DNA of 64,000 nucleotides from Enterococcus nangangensis (GCF_005405245.1 NZ_BJDR01000001.1:62001-126000), one strand, 5' to 3'; positions 51,770 through 61,137 are shown, counted from the stretch's first letter. The notes: a model not told the origin generated them from the letters alone. Translations and numbers: made by a program.

Positions 51770-52399
51770 ATGACAGAGATTACTGAACTTTTCAAAAAAA
51801 AGACCAATGATGTTGCCCAAGGGCTCTTGGGGCAACTTTTGATTCATGAGACACCACTGGGACCAATCGGTGGTCTGATTGTGGATACCGAAAGCTATTT
51901 GGGTCCTACTGACCGTGCTAGTCACAGTTATGGTGGCAAGCGGACACCGAGTCTTCGGGCGATGTATCAAAAACCAGGGACAATTTACGTCTACCAAATG
52001 CATACGCATCTTTTATTAAATTTAGTGACAGAACCTTGTGGCCAACCAGAAGGCGTGATGATTCGCGCCATTGAACCGATGATTGGTCTGCCTTTGATGG
52101 AAGAGTTGCGCCATCAGCAAGGAATTCACCTAACCAATGGTCCAGGCAAGCTCACTCAAGCTTTGCATCTGACACGAGATATTTATGGCACTTCCATTTT
52201 TACCGGCCCATTAAAAGTTTTAGCGACTGAGTATCAGGCAAAAGAAATTGTGCGCGCTCCCCGTATTGGCATCCCGAATAAGGGGATTTGGACGGACTTA
52301 CCCTTACGGTATTACGTAAAAGGTAATCCTTTTACGACAAAAATTAAAAAAAACGAAGTGGATCAAAAAGACCACGGATGGAAAGGAAGTAGGGTATGA
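51770..52399 (+). CDS. DNA-3-methyladenine glycosylase (AAG/Mpg type)
   Basis: 209 residues; base-excision repair enzyme of the AAG family. Motifs: AQGLLGQLLIHETPLGPIGGLIVDTE-SYLGPTDRASHSYGG with the catalytic Glu, MYQKPGTIYVYQMHTHLLLNLVT, and the C-terminal APRIGIPNKGIWTDLPLRYYV. No ribosome site precedes the ATG; an extended -10 (TGCTAGAAT, 51752-51760) lies only 9 bases upstream, so the message may be leaderless or nearly so. Its stop overlaps the next gene. Confidence 0.93.
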   Translation: MTEITELFKKKTNDVAQGLLGQLLIHETPLGPIGGLIVDTESYLGPTDRASHSYGGKRTPSLRAMYQKPGTIYVYQMHTHLLLNLVTEPCGQPEGVMIRAIEPMIGLPLMEELRHQQGIHLTNGPGKLTQALHLTRDIYGTSIFTGPLKVLATEYQAKEIVRAPRIGIPNKGIWTDLPLRYYVKGNPFTTKIKKNEVDQKDHGWKGSRV

Positions 52400-52869
52400 A
52401 ACAAGATTTAGCAACAGTCTTAGAAGAATTGGTAGAGAAGTATTTGGAGGCGTATGAAGGAGAATTGCTGTGGAATAAACGGCAACAATCTTTTGAAATT
52501 TACGCCACGATTTACGCAGAGAACACTGAACATGTGCCATTGACCGATGTGGACGAAGTGGACTCTACGGAAGATTTTGTGGAATTTACTGATGGTATTT
52601 GTTTTTACAATGAAGGCAAACCAGTTAAGGCAGAAGACTTTTTAGCTATTCTTCCTTATCTGGGTAAAGCGGGTTTGCCTTTAGGCGTATTAGAGGCTAC
52701 GTTGTCTTACTTTGCTGACGTTTTGCAAGAAGGACAAGAAGCTTTGCAAAGTTTCTTAGCAGATGAAAATGCGGAAACTTTTAATTTAACCTTTGATCCA
52801 GCGGCGTATCAAAAATATTTAGCAGAATGGGAAGAGGACACAACGATGATTCCTTATCCTAAATTTTAG
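52396..52869 (+). CDS. DUF3013-family protein
   Basis: 157 residues, acidic and soluble. It matches my memory of DUF3013, a family restricted to lactic cocci and found next to prmA: WNKRQQSFEIYATIYAEN, DFVEFTDGICFYNEGKP, and the closing EWEEDTTMIPYPKF. Function unknown. The start ATGA overlaps the mpg stop; GGAAGTAGGG is the ribosome site. prmA follows after 17 bases. Confidence 0.8.
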   Translation: MKQDLATVLEELVEKYLEAYEGELLWNKRQQSFEIYATIYAENTEHVPLTDVDEVDSTEDFVEFTDGICFYNEGKPVKAEDFLAILPYLGKAGLPLGVLEATLSYFADVLQEGQEALQSFLADENAETFNLTFDPAAYQKYLAEWEEDTTMIPYPKF

Positions 52870-52886
52870 GAGGCCTTTGAGTTAAG

Positions 52887-53825
52887 ATGAAATGGACGGA
52901 AGTCAAGGTGAAAACTGCCAGTGAAGCGGTGGAAGCCATTAGCAATTTACTGATGGAATTAGGCGCTAGCGGCGTAGCCATCGAAGATCCCTTAGACATC
53001 GTGAACTTCCAAAAAGACGCTTATGGTGAAGTGCTGGATTTGTCAGCCTTTGATTTAACCCAAGAGCCCACAGTGGCAGCTTATTTTTCGGAAAAAGTTT
53101 TTGTGCCGGAGTTGCTTCCTAGTTTGCGGGAAAAAATTTTGCAACTACCTAGTTATGGTTTAGCTATTGGCAGTCATGAAATTTTACTCAGTGAAGTGAA
53201 AGAAGCCAACTGGGAAGAGGCCTGGAAAAAATATTATCACCCGGTCCGGATTTCTCGTTATTTGACCATTGTTCCTGATTGGGAAGACTATCAAGGGACC
53301 GCAGATGAAAAAATTATTACCTTGGATCCTGGGATGGCCTTTGGGACGGGCACTCATCCTACCACTCGCTTAACCTTACAAGCCATTGAAATGGTGATGC
53401 AAGGGGGCGAAACGGTTTACGATGTGGGGACGGGTTCTGGGGTCTTAAGTATCGCCTGTAAACATTTCGGGGCCAGTGAGGTCACCGCTTTTGATTTAGA
53501 TAGTGTGGCTGTCAATAAGGCGCAAGAAAATATGGCCTTAAATCCAGTGGCACAGGACGTAGTAGTCAAAGCTAACGATTTGTTAAAAGGAGTGACTGCT
53601 CCGGTTGATTTAATTGTTGCTAATATTTTGGCTGATATTATTATTCGGATGCTGCCAGATGCGGTGGGTTTATTGAAAGAGCACGGACATTTAGTCTTAT
53701 CGGGAATTATTTTAGACAAAGAAGAAAGTGTTTTAGAAGAACTGGCGGCTTGTAATTTAGTGGTAGTAGAAAAATTGCAACAAGGAGATTGGCTGGCTTT
53801 AATTGTGGCAGCTAAAGAAGAGTAG
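52887..53825 (+). CDS. prmA: Ribosomal protein L11 methyltransferase PrmA
   Basis: 312 residues. The N-terminal substrate domain (MKWTEVKVKTASEAVEAISNLL) precedes the SAM-dependent domain with DPGMAFGTGTHPTTRLTL, VYDVGTGSGVLSIACKHFGA and VDLIVANILADIIIRM, all diagnostic of PrmA. AGGAGG lies 17-ish bases before the ATG, with GAGTTAAG nearer. Directly adjoins rsmE. Confidence 0.96.
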   Translation: MKWTEVKVKTASEAVEAISNLLMELGASGVAIEDPLDIVNFQKDAYGEVLDLSAFDLTQEPTVAAYFSEKVFVPELLPSLREKILQLPSYGLAIGSHEILLSEVKEANWEEAWKKYYHPVRISRYLTIVPDWEDYQGTADEKIITLDPGMAFGTGTHPTTRLTLQAIEMVMQGGETVYDVGTGSGVLSIACKHFGASEVTAFDLDSVAVNKAQENMALNPVAQDVVVKANDLLKGVTAPVDLIVANILADIIIRMLPDAVGLLKEHGHLVLSGIILDKEESVLEELAACNLVVVEKLQQGDWLALIVAAKEE

Positions 53826-54572
53826 ATGCAACGCTATTTTGTTAAAGAAGTCATTACGAATGAATTTGAAATTGTCGGGGAAGATTATCACCACCTTCTG
53901 CATGTGATGCGTAAAAAAATTGGCGACCAAGTATTAGTGGTGGATGGCTCAAAGAAAACCTATTACGCTCGACTAACGGCGATTGCCCCGGAAGCTTTAA
54001 CTTTTCAAATAGTGAAGGCTAAAGACGAAGATACAGAGCTCCCGGTGGCTGTGACGCTGGCGTGTGGCTACCCTAAAGGCGAAAAGTTAGAATGGATTGC
54101 GCAAAAAGCCACCGAGATGGGCATGTACCAACTGTTGGGTTTTCCGGCCAGTGCTTCAGTAGTGAAGTGGGATCAAAATAAATTACAAAAAAAGGCGCAA
54201 CGACTAGGAAAAATTGTCAAAGAAGCTAGTGAACAAGCACATCGGACGTCAATTCCGCAAGTGGAATTGCTGAGGAGCTTTAAAGAATTAGTAGCGCGCT
54301 GCTCACAGTTTACTAAAGTTTTGATTGCCTATGAGGAAGCCGCTAAAATCGGCGAAGAAAGTATCTTAAGTACCACCTTAAGGGCGCTTCAACCAAGTGA
54401 AAGTTTATTAGTAGTTTTTGGGCCAGAAGGGGGCTTAAGTCCTCAGGAAGTTTTAGCGTTAACTGCGGCTGGCGCTTTAAGTTGTGGTTTGGGGCCGCGG
54501 ATTTTACGCACGGAAACTGCGCCTTTATATTTATTAGGATGTTGTAGTTATCAATGGGAGTTGAAAAATTAA
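53826..54572 (+). CDS. rsmE: 16S rRNA m3U1498 methyltransferase RsmE
   Basis: 248 residues, SPOUT-class. The N-terminal PUA-like part (MQRYFVKEVITNEFEIVGEDYHHLLHVMR) is followed by LACGYPKGEKLEWIAQKATEMG, KEASEQAHRTSIPQV and the knot FGPEGGLSPQEVLAL with LGPRILRTETAPLYLL. It begins right after the prmA stop and is co-transcribed with it, as in many Firmicutes. Its stop overlaps the next start. Confidence 0.96.
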   Translation: MQRYFVKEVITNEFEIVGEDYHHLLHVMRKKIGDQVLVVDGSKKTYYARLTAIAPEALTFQIVKAKDEDTELPVAVTLACGYPKGEKLEWIAQKATEMGMYQLLGFPASASVVKWDQNKLQKKAQRLGKIVKEASEQAHRTSIPQVELLRSFKELVARCSQFTKVLIAYEEAAKIGEESILSTTLRALQPSESLLVVFGPEGGLSPQEVLALTAAGALSCGLGPRILRTETAPLYLLGCCSYQWELKN

Positions 54573-55186
54573 TGACGACGGAGTTTGTAAAGACCTACTT
54601 GTTGCCTGCTGAGGTGCCTAATTATTTACCTACATTACTGAAAGAAGATGTGCCACAAGAAATGGTGCTCTTTCCTAGTTGGGTGAAGCGCAGTCGCCAA
54701 CTGTTACATGATTACCAAGTGCACTTCACTACGGTGGTGGACTATCCTTTAGGCAATGGGACGCTGGCGAAAAAAGCATTTGAAGTAGGTAAAGCGTTTG
54801 AGGCGCAAGGGGATACCGTTTTAGTTTGGCTGACTCCACGAATTTTTAAAACGTCTGACCTGAGCTTAAGAGTACAAACTTTTGAATTGTTGCAAACTTT
54901 AAGTTTTGGTCGGGGATCTTTAAGCTTTGTGATTGACTTATCCTTTTTAAAAGAAAGTGAGAAGCTAGACTTAACAGATTGGTTGAAAGAACAACCTTAT
55001 CGCGACTTTACGTTGACGTGGCAGCCGGGAACTTTTGCGGCTAATGATTTGGCAATTTTTCGCTTTGCCTTAGGGGAAAAGTGCCAGTTGAGTATTTTTT
55101 GGCAAGAGCGTCAGCCAATCTCCCTTGAAAGCGTAGAACTTTATCAAGTTGCCAAGGTTTACCAACCTTATGACAGTCAAAGCTAG
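54572..55186 (+). CDS. DeoC-like protein lacking the aldolase active site
   Basis: About 204 residues from ATG 54572 (TAATG overlap; an in-frame ATG at 54554 is an alternative). The segment TTVVDYPLGNGTLAKKAFEVGKAFEAQGDTV resembles the strand-helix of deoxyribose-phosphate aldolase around its FPLG-K-E-A-GA motif. The Schiff-base lysine motif of DeoC (KTSTG) is not present; the matching place reads TLTWQPGTFA. It may be a non-catalytic TIM-barrel relative. Last gene of the mpg-rsmE cluster. Confidence 0.6.
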   Translation: MTTEFVKTYLLPAEVPNYLPTLLKEDVPQEMVLFPSWVKRSRQLLHDYQVHFTTVVDYPLGNGTLAKKAFEVGKAFEAQGDTVLVWLTPRIFKTSDLSLRVQTFELLQTLSFGRGSLSFVIDLSFLKESEKLDLTDWLKEQPYRDFTLTWQPGTFAANDLAIFRFALGEKCQLSIFWQERQPISLESVELYQVAKVYQPYDSQS

Positions 55187-55240
55187 TCATTGAAAAAATA
55201 CAGAAAATCAAGTATACTTTTTTCAAAGTATCTTGCGATG

Positions 55241-55277
55241 AAAAAGCGTAGGAGCCTCGGTTCCTACGCTTTTTTTG
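55241..55277 (+). terminator. Terminator before rel
   Basis: AAAAAGCGTAGGA pairs with TCCTACGCTTTTT around GCCTCGGT, followed by further T. Confidence 0.9.
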
Positions 55278-55345
55278 AAAACAACTTTTACTTTTAGATC
55301 AAAAATTTTTTGTGAAAAGTTTTTGATTAGAAAGGATGAATCAAC

Positions 55346-57559
55346 ATGCCGAAAGAACCTGTCATGACGGGACCTGGCGTCATTAAATTAGTCAGTTCTT
55401 ATATGAGTCAAGAGCACGCCAGTTTCGTGGAAAAAGCGTATGAATACGCCAAAGCGGCCCACGCTAATCAAGTCCGCCAGTCTGGTGAACCTTATATTAT
55501 CCATCCCATTCAAGTTGCCGGCATTTTAGCCGAACTGCGCATGGATCCCCACACCGTAGCCACTGGCTTTTTACACGATGTGGTGGAAGATACCGAAGTA
55601 ACCTTAGCTGACTTAACGAGAGAATTTGGACCAGATGTAGCGATGTTAGTGGATGGAGTCACGAAGCTGGGAAAAATTCACTATAAGAGTCACGAAGAAC
55701 AATTAGCGGAAAATCACCGTAAAATGTTAATCGCCATGGCTCAAGATTTACGAGTTATTATGGTGAAACTAGCCGACCGTTTGCACAATATGCGGACGTT
55801 AAAACATTTAAGAGAAGATAAACAACGGCGAATTGCTAAAGAAACTTTAGAAATTTACGCCCCTTTAGCTCATCGTTTAGGGATGAGCCGGATTAAATGG
55901 GAGCTGGAAGATACTTCTTTGCGCTATTTGAATCCTAAGCAATATTATCGTATCGTCCATTTAATGCAAACGAAGCGTAAAGAGCGGGAAGAATATATTG
56001 AGCGGGCCGTTCAAGAAATTAAAGAAGCAACTGAAGACCTGCATATTTTTGCCGAGATTTATGGCCGACCGAAGCATTTGTATTCTATCTATCGCAAGAT
56101 GAAAGATCAGAAAAAAGAATTTGATGAAATTTATGATTTGTTAGCGATTCGGGTGATTGTGGATTCTATTAAAGATTGTTATGCCGTTTTGGGAGTCATT
56201 CATACTAAATGGAAACCGATGCCGGGACGTTTCAAAGATTACATTGCTATGCCTAAAGCGAATATGTATCAATCTTTGCATACCACCGTCATTGGTCCGC
56301 AAGGGCGGCCAGTAGAAATTCAAATTCGCACAGAAGAGATGCACGAGATTGCTGAATTTGGGGTGGCCGCACACTGGGCCTATAAAGAAGGCCGGACCGA
56401 TAAAATAGAACCAGATGCCATGACCAAACAACTGAGCTGGTTCCACGAAATTTTAGAATTAAAAGATGAGTCTTTTGATGCCTCTGACTTTATGGAATCC
56501 GTTAAAGGGGATATTTTCTCCGATAAAGTTTACGTCTTTACCCCAAAAGGGGATGTGACCGAGCTACCCAAGGGTTCTGGCCCCTTGGACTTTGCTTATA
56601 GCGTCCATACGGAAATTGGCAATAAAACCACCGGCGCCAAAGTGAACGGCAAAATGGTCCAACTGGATTACAAATTAAAAAATGGGGACATCATTGAAGT
56701 CCTAACTTCGCCAAATTCCTTTGGCCCCAGTCGTGACTGGCTCAACATGGTGGCCACTAGTAAAGCCCGCAATAAAATTAAACGGTTCTTTAAAGTCCAA
56801 GATCGCGAAATTAATATCGTTAAAGGGCGCGAACAGGTGACGAATTGCCTGACGGATATGGAGTTTGTGCCTAAAGAATTTTTGACGAAGAAAAAGCTAA
56901 CGGAAGCCTTAGATCGTTTCCATTATCCTAATGAAGAAGATATGTTTGCCTCCATCGGCTATGGCGAATTATCGGCGCAAATGGTAGCCAATCGTTTGAC
57001 GGAAAAAGAGCGTCATCAACGGGAAAAAGAACGCCAGCAACAAGAAGTAGCCGAGATGATTAATCAGCCGGTGAAAAAAGAGCCGGAGAAGATGAAGATT
57101 CGTCATGAAGGTGGGATTGTGATTCAAGGGGTGGACAACCTGTTAATTCGTTTGTCCCGTTGTTGTAATCCAGTACCCGGCGATGAAATTGTCGGCTATA
57201 TCACTAAAGGTCGCGGCATTTCTATTCACCGCAAAGACTGTCCTAACGTACAACACGCCGAAGAAATCAATCAACGGCTGATTGAAGTGGAATGGGAAGA
57301 CACACAACAGCCGGGGAAAGATTACGATGCCGACTTAGAAATTTACGGCTATAATCGCAATGGCTTATTAAATGATATCTTACAAGTAATTTCCCCCATG
57401 ACAAAACGTTTGGAGCGGGTGGAAGCTCGGCCAGTGAAAAATAAAATGGCGATTATCCATTTGAATTTTCCCATTCAAAATCTTAATCATTTGGAACGCA
57501 TTGTCGATAAAATAAAAATGGTCCCTGACGTTTATAGCGTACGTCGGACTAACGGATAG
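55346..57559 (+). CDS. rel: Bifunctional (p)ppGpp synthetase/hydrolase (Rel)
   Basis: 737 residues. The N-terminal hydrolase HD domain has H53 (IIHPIQVAGI) and H77/D78 (GFLHDVVEDT). The synthetase domain shows VIHTKWKPMPGRFKDYIAMPKANMYQSLHTTV, with the RFKD motif typical of bifunctional Rel. TGS (VYVFTPKGDVTELPKGSGPLDFAYSVHTEIG), a zinc-finger region (SRCCNPVPGDEIVGYITKGRGISIHRKDC) and an ACT domain follow. AAAGGATG precedes the ATG. dtd follows after 11 bases, the conserved pair. Confidence 0.97.
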   Translation: MPKEPVMTGPGVIKLVSSYMSQEHASFVEKAYEYAKAAHANQVRQSGEPYIIHPIQVAGILAELRMDPHTVATGFLHDVVEDTEVTLADLTREFGPDVAMLVDGVTKLGKIHYKSHEEQLAENHRKMLIAMAQDLRVIMVKLADRLHNMRTLKHLREDKQRRIAKETLEIYAPLAHRLGMSRIKWELEDTSLRYLNPKQYYRIVHLMQTKRKEREEYIERAVQEIKEATEDLHIFAEIYGRPKHLYSIYRKMKDQKKEFDEIYDLLAIRVIVDSIKDCYAVLGVIHTKWKPMPGRFKDYIAMPKANMYQSLHTTVIGPQGRPVEIQIRTEEMHEIAEFGVAAHWAYKEGRTDKIEPDAMTKQLSWFHEILELKDESFDASDFMESVKGDIFSDKVYVFTPKGDVTELPKGSGPLDFAYSVHTEIGNKTTGAKVNGKMVQLDYKLKNGDIIEVLTSPNSFGPSRDWLNMVATSKARNKIKRFFKVQDREINIVKGREQVTNCLTDMEFVPKEFLTKKKLTEALDRFHYPNEEDMFASIGYGELSAQMVANRLTEKERHQREKERQQQEVAEMINQPVKKEPEKMKIRHEGGIVIQGVDNLLIRLSRCCNPVPGDEIVGYITKGRGISIHRKDCPNVQHAEEINQRLIEVEWEDTQQPGKDYDADLEIYGYNRNGLLNDILQVISPMTKRLERVEARPVKNKMAIIHLNFPIQNLNHLERIVDKIKMVPDVYSVRRTNG

Positions 57560-57570
57560 GAATTTAAAGT

Positions 57571-58008
57571 ATGCGGGTATTGTTACAAAAAGTTGCCAGC
57601 GCTAAAGTGACCGTTGCTGATGAGCTTATTGGAGAGATTAATCAAGGCTTCTTGTTGTATGTTGGTTTCACTCACGAGGACACGTTACAAAAGGCGCAAG
57701 CCCTAGCTGAAAAAATTAGTAAGTTGCGGGTCTTTGCAGATGAAAATGACAAGTTGAATTTAAATATTTTTCAAGCGGAAGGGAGCATTTTATCCGTTTC
57801 GCAGTTTACCTTGTACGGCTCTACTAAAAAAGGAAATCGTCCCAGTTTTACAGATGCGATGTTGCCAGCAGATGCCGAGAAATTATATCAAGGGTTCAAT
57901 GGGCATTTGCGCAAACTCGGTTTAAGGGTAGCTACTGGTAGCTTCGGTGCCCATATGGCCGTGAGTTCTGTAAATGATGGTCCAGTGACCTTTTGGTTGG
58001 AAAATTAG
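57571..58008 (+). CDS. dtd: D-aminoacyl-tRNA deacylase
   Basis: 145 residues; removes D-amino acids (classically D-Tyr) and glycine mischarged on tRNA. Motifs: MRVLLQKVASAKVTV, ILSVSQFTLYGSTKKGNRPSF and the closing GSFGAHMAVSSVNDGPVTFWLE, where the family's cross-subunit Gly-cisPro (GPVT) is kept. Co-transcribed with rel. Confidence 0.95.
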   Translation: MRVLLQKVASAKVTVADELIGEINQGFLLYVGFTHEDTLQKAQALAEKISKLRVFADENDKLNLNIFQAEGSILSVSQFTLYGSTKKGNRPSFTDAMLPADAEKLYQGFNGHLRKLGLRVATGSFGAHMAVSSVNDGPVTFWLEN

Positions 58009-58015
58009 CTGCTTT

Positions 58016-58058
58016 AAAAAAAGATTCTCCGCGAAAATTTTCGCGGAGAATCTTTTTA
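58016..58058. terminator. Bidirectional terminator
   Basis: AAAAAGATTCTCCGCG and CGCGGAGAATCTTTTT form a perfect stem around AAAATTTT; serves dtd (+) and the NUDIX gene (-). Confidence 0.93.
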
Positions 58059-58073
58059 TTATTTAGTTAACAG

Positions 58074-58490
58074 TTAACCCCGATGATAATAGCGACTTTC
58101 ACCGTAAAAAATCGGCAACAATTCATTTAAAGTCCCGGCTAAAGGCAAGGTGGCTAATGATTCTTTAGGTAGCCAAACCAGTTCACCTTCTGTCGCCACG
58201 GTGAAATCAGTGGTCACGGTAGCTTTGAATAAGGCCGCCAGTTCCCGCTCACGACTTTTAGGTGCTAACCATTCAGCAACTCCGAGAAATTCCGGTGTAA
58301 TTTTCAAACCAGTCTCTTCTAACACTTCGCGTTTGACGCCCCGCACTAAATTTTCGCCAGCTAAGACGTGACCGCCAGGAAAAGTGTAGCCAGGCCAATC
58401 TTTTTTTACGCGTTTTTGTAAGAGGACCGCGCCTTGGGGATTTTCAAGCCAACATAAAGTGGTGAGTTCCACAGGTAAAGGTTTACTCAT
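58074..58490 (-). CDS. NUDIX hydrolase (MutT-like)
   Basis: 138 residues from ATG 58490. The NUDIX box is intact: GGHVLAGENLVRGVKREVLEETGLKI (G-5x-E-7x-REV-LEE-x-G-L). The context FPGG upstream of the box suggests an 8-oxo-dGTP diphosphatase or similar, but the substrate is not shown. Start overlaps the end of murE (ATGAGTAA), with no clear ribosome site, so it is probably translated by coupling; a GTG at 58499 is an alternative. Confidence 0.85.
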   Translation of the reverse strand: MSKPLPVELTTLCWLENPQGAVLLQKRVKKDWPGYTFPGGHVLAGENLVRGVKREVLEETGLKITPEFLGVAEWLAPKSRERELAALFKATVTTDFTVATEGELVWLPKESLATLPLAGTLNELLPIFYGESRYYHRG

Positions 58491-60021
58491 GCAGGTCACG
58501 GGCTTTCATCAAGGTGATGGCTTGTTCCACAATTGGACCATCGCCATCATACGGTTCCACGCCGCGCCGTGTCTTTTGGGTATCTTCAGTCCCTTTACCA
58601 GCGATAATTAGGACGCGTTGATCATCGGTTTCTGTGACAGCTTGATAAATAATTTCCTTGCGCTGAGGATTTTCCACAATGGGCAGTTCTTTGGTGACAT
58701 AACTTTTAATTTCTTGAATAATCTCCATGGGGTCAGCGGTGTTGGGGTTATCGGCAGTGAGATAAGCGTAGTCCATATAGTTGGTAATAATGCGCCCGAA
58801 ATCTTTCCGGCGAGAAAAGGCTTTAATCCCGTTAGCGCCTACGACTAAACCAATTTTACGCTCTGGATAAACTTGTTGGACATATTTGACCACTTGTTCG
58901 ACTGAAGTGTAGTTATGGGCGTAGTCGACAATCACGACGCCACCAGTTGGGGTTGTATATTGCATCATCCGCCCGGGAACTACCGTTTCAGCTAAGCCTT
59001 TAGCAATGGTAGCTTGTGGCACGTTTAATAAGCTGGCGACAGTAATGGCGGCTGTGGCGTTGTTTAAATTAAAATTACCAGGGAGAGAAATCGTATAATC
59101 GCCAGCGCTTTTAGCAAATTTTTCTTCTGCAGTGGTAATTTTTAAATCTTTAGCTAAGACGTGAGGGGTAAAGGTCAAATCTTCAGCAAAACCTTGGCTA
59201 CCATAAACAGAAACGTCCGTCGTATAAAGGTGGGCGGTTTGGTAAAGTAAATCAAAATAGTCGGCATCGTGATTTAAAATCAGGTGGCGGCTATTTTTTA
59301 GTAGTTGCCGTTTGCAATAGAAATAATCATCAAAAGTAGGATGTTCAATCGGGCTAATGTGATCCGGGGAGATATTTAGAAAAATGCCGTAATCAAAAGT
59401 TAAGCCATAGACGCGGTTCACTTTGTACGCTTGCGAAGAAACTTCCATAATAAAATAATTCATCCCATGGTCCCGTGCTTGGGCCATCATGGCAAATAAA
59501 TCCAGCGCTTCAGGTGTCGAGTTTACTGAACGTTGAAAAGTTTGGCCATCTAAAAAAGTTTGCTCGGTGGAGGTCATGGCCACTTTACCTGGGAAAGCCT
59601 CGCGCAAGACATTTAAGATGAAGTACAAGGTGGAAGTTTTGCCTTTGGTGCCGGTTAAGGCGATGGTGGTTAAGGTTTTGTCTGGATAGCCGAAAAAGAC
59701 GCGGGCAATTTTAGCCATCGCTTTTTGAATGTCGGTGACGATAATGCCAATGCCGTTAGCTTTTTCGTAAATATTTTCGGCGATGTAACACGTGGCTCCT
59801 TGTGCTAAAGCTTGGTCTAAATATTCCGCTTTAAAATTAAGACCTTTACAGAAAAATAAAGAGTCTTGTTGCACTTTTTTTGAGTTATAAGTAATTTGGG
59901 TAAAGTTTAAAGTCGGTGCTAGTTGGGGATCAAAGTTCCACTTCCCGGCTACTAAATATTCTTTTAGTAAGTTATCTTCTTTTAAAATTTGTAAGACCGT
60001 TTGTAATGAGAGTGTCGACAT
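58483..60021 (-). CDS. murE: UDP-N-acetylmuramyl-tripeptide synthetase MurE (L-lysine type)
   Basis: 512 residues; adds the third amino acid to UDP-MurNAc-dipeptide. Motifs: ATP loop ALTGTKGKTSTLYFI, FIMEVSSQAYKVNR, NISPDHISPIEHPTFDDYFYCK, and VDYAHNYTSVEQVV. The specificity loop reads LTADNPNTADP; DNPN rather than DNPR indicates lysine rather than diaminopimelate, as expected for enterococci. AAAGGAGGA precedes the ATG. Upstream of and overlapping the NUDIX gene. Confidence 0.93.
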   Translation of the reverse strand: MSTLSLQTVLQILKEDNLLKEYLVAGKWNFDPQLAPTLNFTQITYNSKKVQQDSLFFCKGLNFKAEYLDQALAQGATCYIAENIYEKANGIGIIVTDIQKAMAKIARVFFGYPDKTLTTIALTGTKGKTSTLYFILNVLREAFPGKVAMTSTEQTFLDGQTFQRSVNSTPEALDLFAMMAQARDHGMNYFIMEVSSQAYKVNRVYGLTFDYGIFLNISPDHISPIEHPTFDDYFYCKRQLLKNSRHLILNHDADYFDLLYQTAHLYTTDVSVYGSQGFAEDLTFTPHVLAKDLKITTAEEKFAKSAGDYTISLPGNFNLNNATAAITVASLLNVPQATIAKGLAETVVPGRMMQYTTPTGGVVIVDYAHNYTSVEQVVKYVQQVYPERKIGLVVGANGIKAFSRRKDFGRIITNYMDYAYLTADNPNTADPMEIIQEIKSYVTKELPIVENPQRKEIIYQAVTETDDQRVLIIAGKGTEDTQKTRRGVEPYDGDGPIVEQAITLMKARDLHE

Positions 60022-60072
60022 GATATTCCTCCTTTAAATTCCTTGCTATTATAGCACAAGTTTTTGGCAAAA

Positions 60073-60112
60073 AGAAAAAGGGAAGAGACAAATTTTCCGT
60101 CTCTTCCCCGAT
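60073..60112 (-). terminator. Terminator after the NlpC/P60 gene
   Basis: On the - strand GGGAAGAGAC pairs with GTCTCTTCCC around GGAAAATTT, followed by TTTTTCTTTTT. Confidence 0.9.
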
Positions 60113-60127
60113 ATTTTTTGAAATGTT

Positions 60128-61066
60128 TTAACCTAAAACAGATACGGCAAAGCTTGGGGCATTGCTGCTAGACAAGCTACTAACTTTCACGACATCCCCA
60201 GTATGAGGGGCATGAATGTATTGACCGTCTCCAATGTACATGGCTACGTGGTAAGTACTCCCAGCACTACCCCAAAAAATTAAATCGCCAGGTTCAGCAG
60301 CGCTGACTGCAATTTTAGTCCCACTGGTTTCTTGTGGTACGGTCCATGAACCGATGGAAAGACCAGCGACATTCGTGTAAAGATAATTCATTAAACCAGA
60401 GCAATCAAAGGAACTTGGTCCTTGCGCACCCCAGACATAGGGCTTGCCTAATTGGGCATAAGCGCCACTCACTAGGCGGTTCCGTAACCCTTGTTCAGAG
60501 TTGTAAGCAGCTTGTTGGGCTTTCAAGTCGGCAATTTTAGCGTTGGCTGCAGCAATGGTTGCCTGATAACTTGCTTTACTTTGTTCTTTTTGAGCTGTTG
60601 CTGCGTTTAAGCTGCTGACTTCTTTTTGCAAATCGGCAATTTGTTGCCGTAATTGAGCAACCTTTGCTTCTTCAGCGGCTAGCTCAGCCTCATCGTCCTT
60701 TTCCGTTGTCGCCGAATTAGTGGCAGTTAAGGAAAAAGTACTTGCGACTAAAGGTTGTTGAGGAAGAGTAGCATTAGTAGTAACGGGTGCTACCACGGCA
60801 GTTTGTAAGTTGTTTAACTGCTTCTCTTCTTGAGTCAAATCCAAGCCTAAACTTTTTAACTGTTGGTTATATGTTAGCACTTGCGTCGTATTAGCCGCTT
60901 GTTCAGTAGCTAATTGAGTTAGTGCCGTATTAGCTTGCGTAATTGTTGTTTGTTCTTGCGAGATGGCCTCATCGAAGCTATCGGCTTTGACGGTAGTTGT
61001 CGTCATTAAACTAAAACCGAAGAGTACGCCCCCTAAAGTGGCCATCAAAATATTTTTTTTCTGCAA
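60128..61066 (-). CDS. Secreted NlpC/P60 peptidoglycan endopeptidase (SagA-like)
   Basis: 312 residues. A signal peptide (ILMATLGGVLFGFSLMTTTTVKA, cut after KA) is followed by a coiled coil (~30-100 and 120-180, rich in A, Q, T, K), then the NlpC/P60 domain: GKPYVWGAQGPSSFDCSGLMNYLY with the catalytic Cys, YHVAMYIGDGQYIHAPH with both His. The layout is that of enterococcal SagA and streptococcal PcsB-type hydrolases used in daughter-cell separation. Start TTG 61066 with AAAGGAG nine bases upstream. Confidence 0.9.
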   Translation of the reverse strand: MQKKNILMATLGGVLFGFSLMTTTTVKADSFDEAISQEQTTITQANTALTQLATEQAANTTQVLTYNQQLKSLGLDLTQEEKQLNNLQTAVVAPVTTNATLPQQPLVASTFSLTATNSATTEKDDEAELAAEEAKVAQLRQQIADLQKEVSSLNAATAQKEQSKASYQATIAAANAKIADLKAQQAAYNSEQGLRNRLVSGAYAQLGKPYVWGAQGPSSFDCSGLMNYLYTNVAGLSIGSWTVPQETSGTKIAVSAAEPGDLIFWGSAGSTYHVAMYIGDGQYIHAPHTGDVVKVSSLSSSNAPSFAVSVLG

Positions 61067-61137
61067 ATAGTTGCGCTCCTTTAAAAAAATGGTATGAAGC
61101 TATTAAACCACATGGAGGTTGCAGCAATGTTTTCCTT

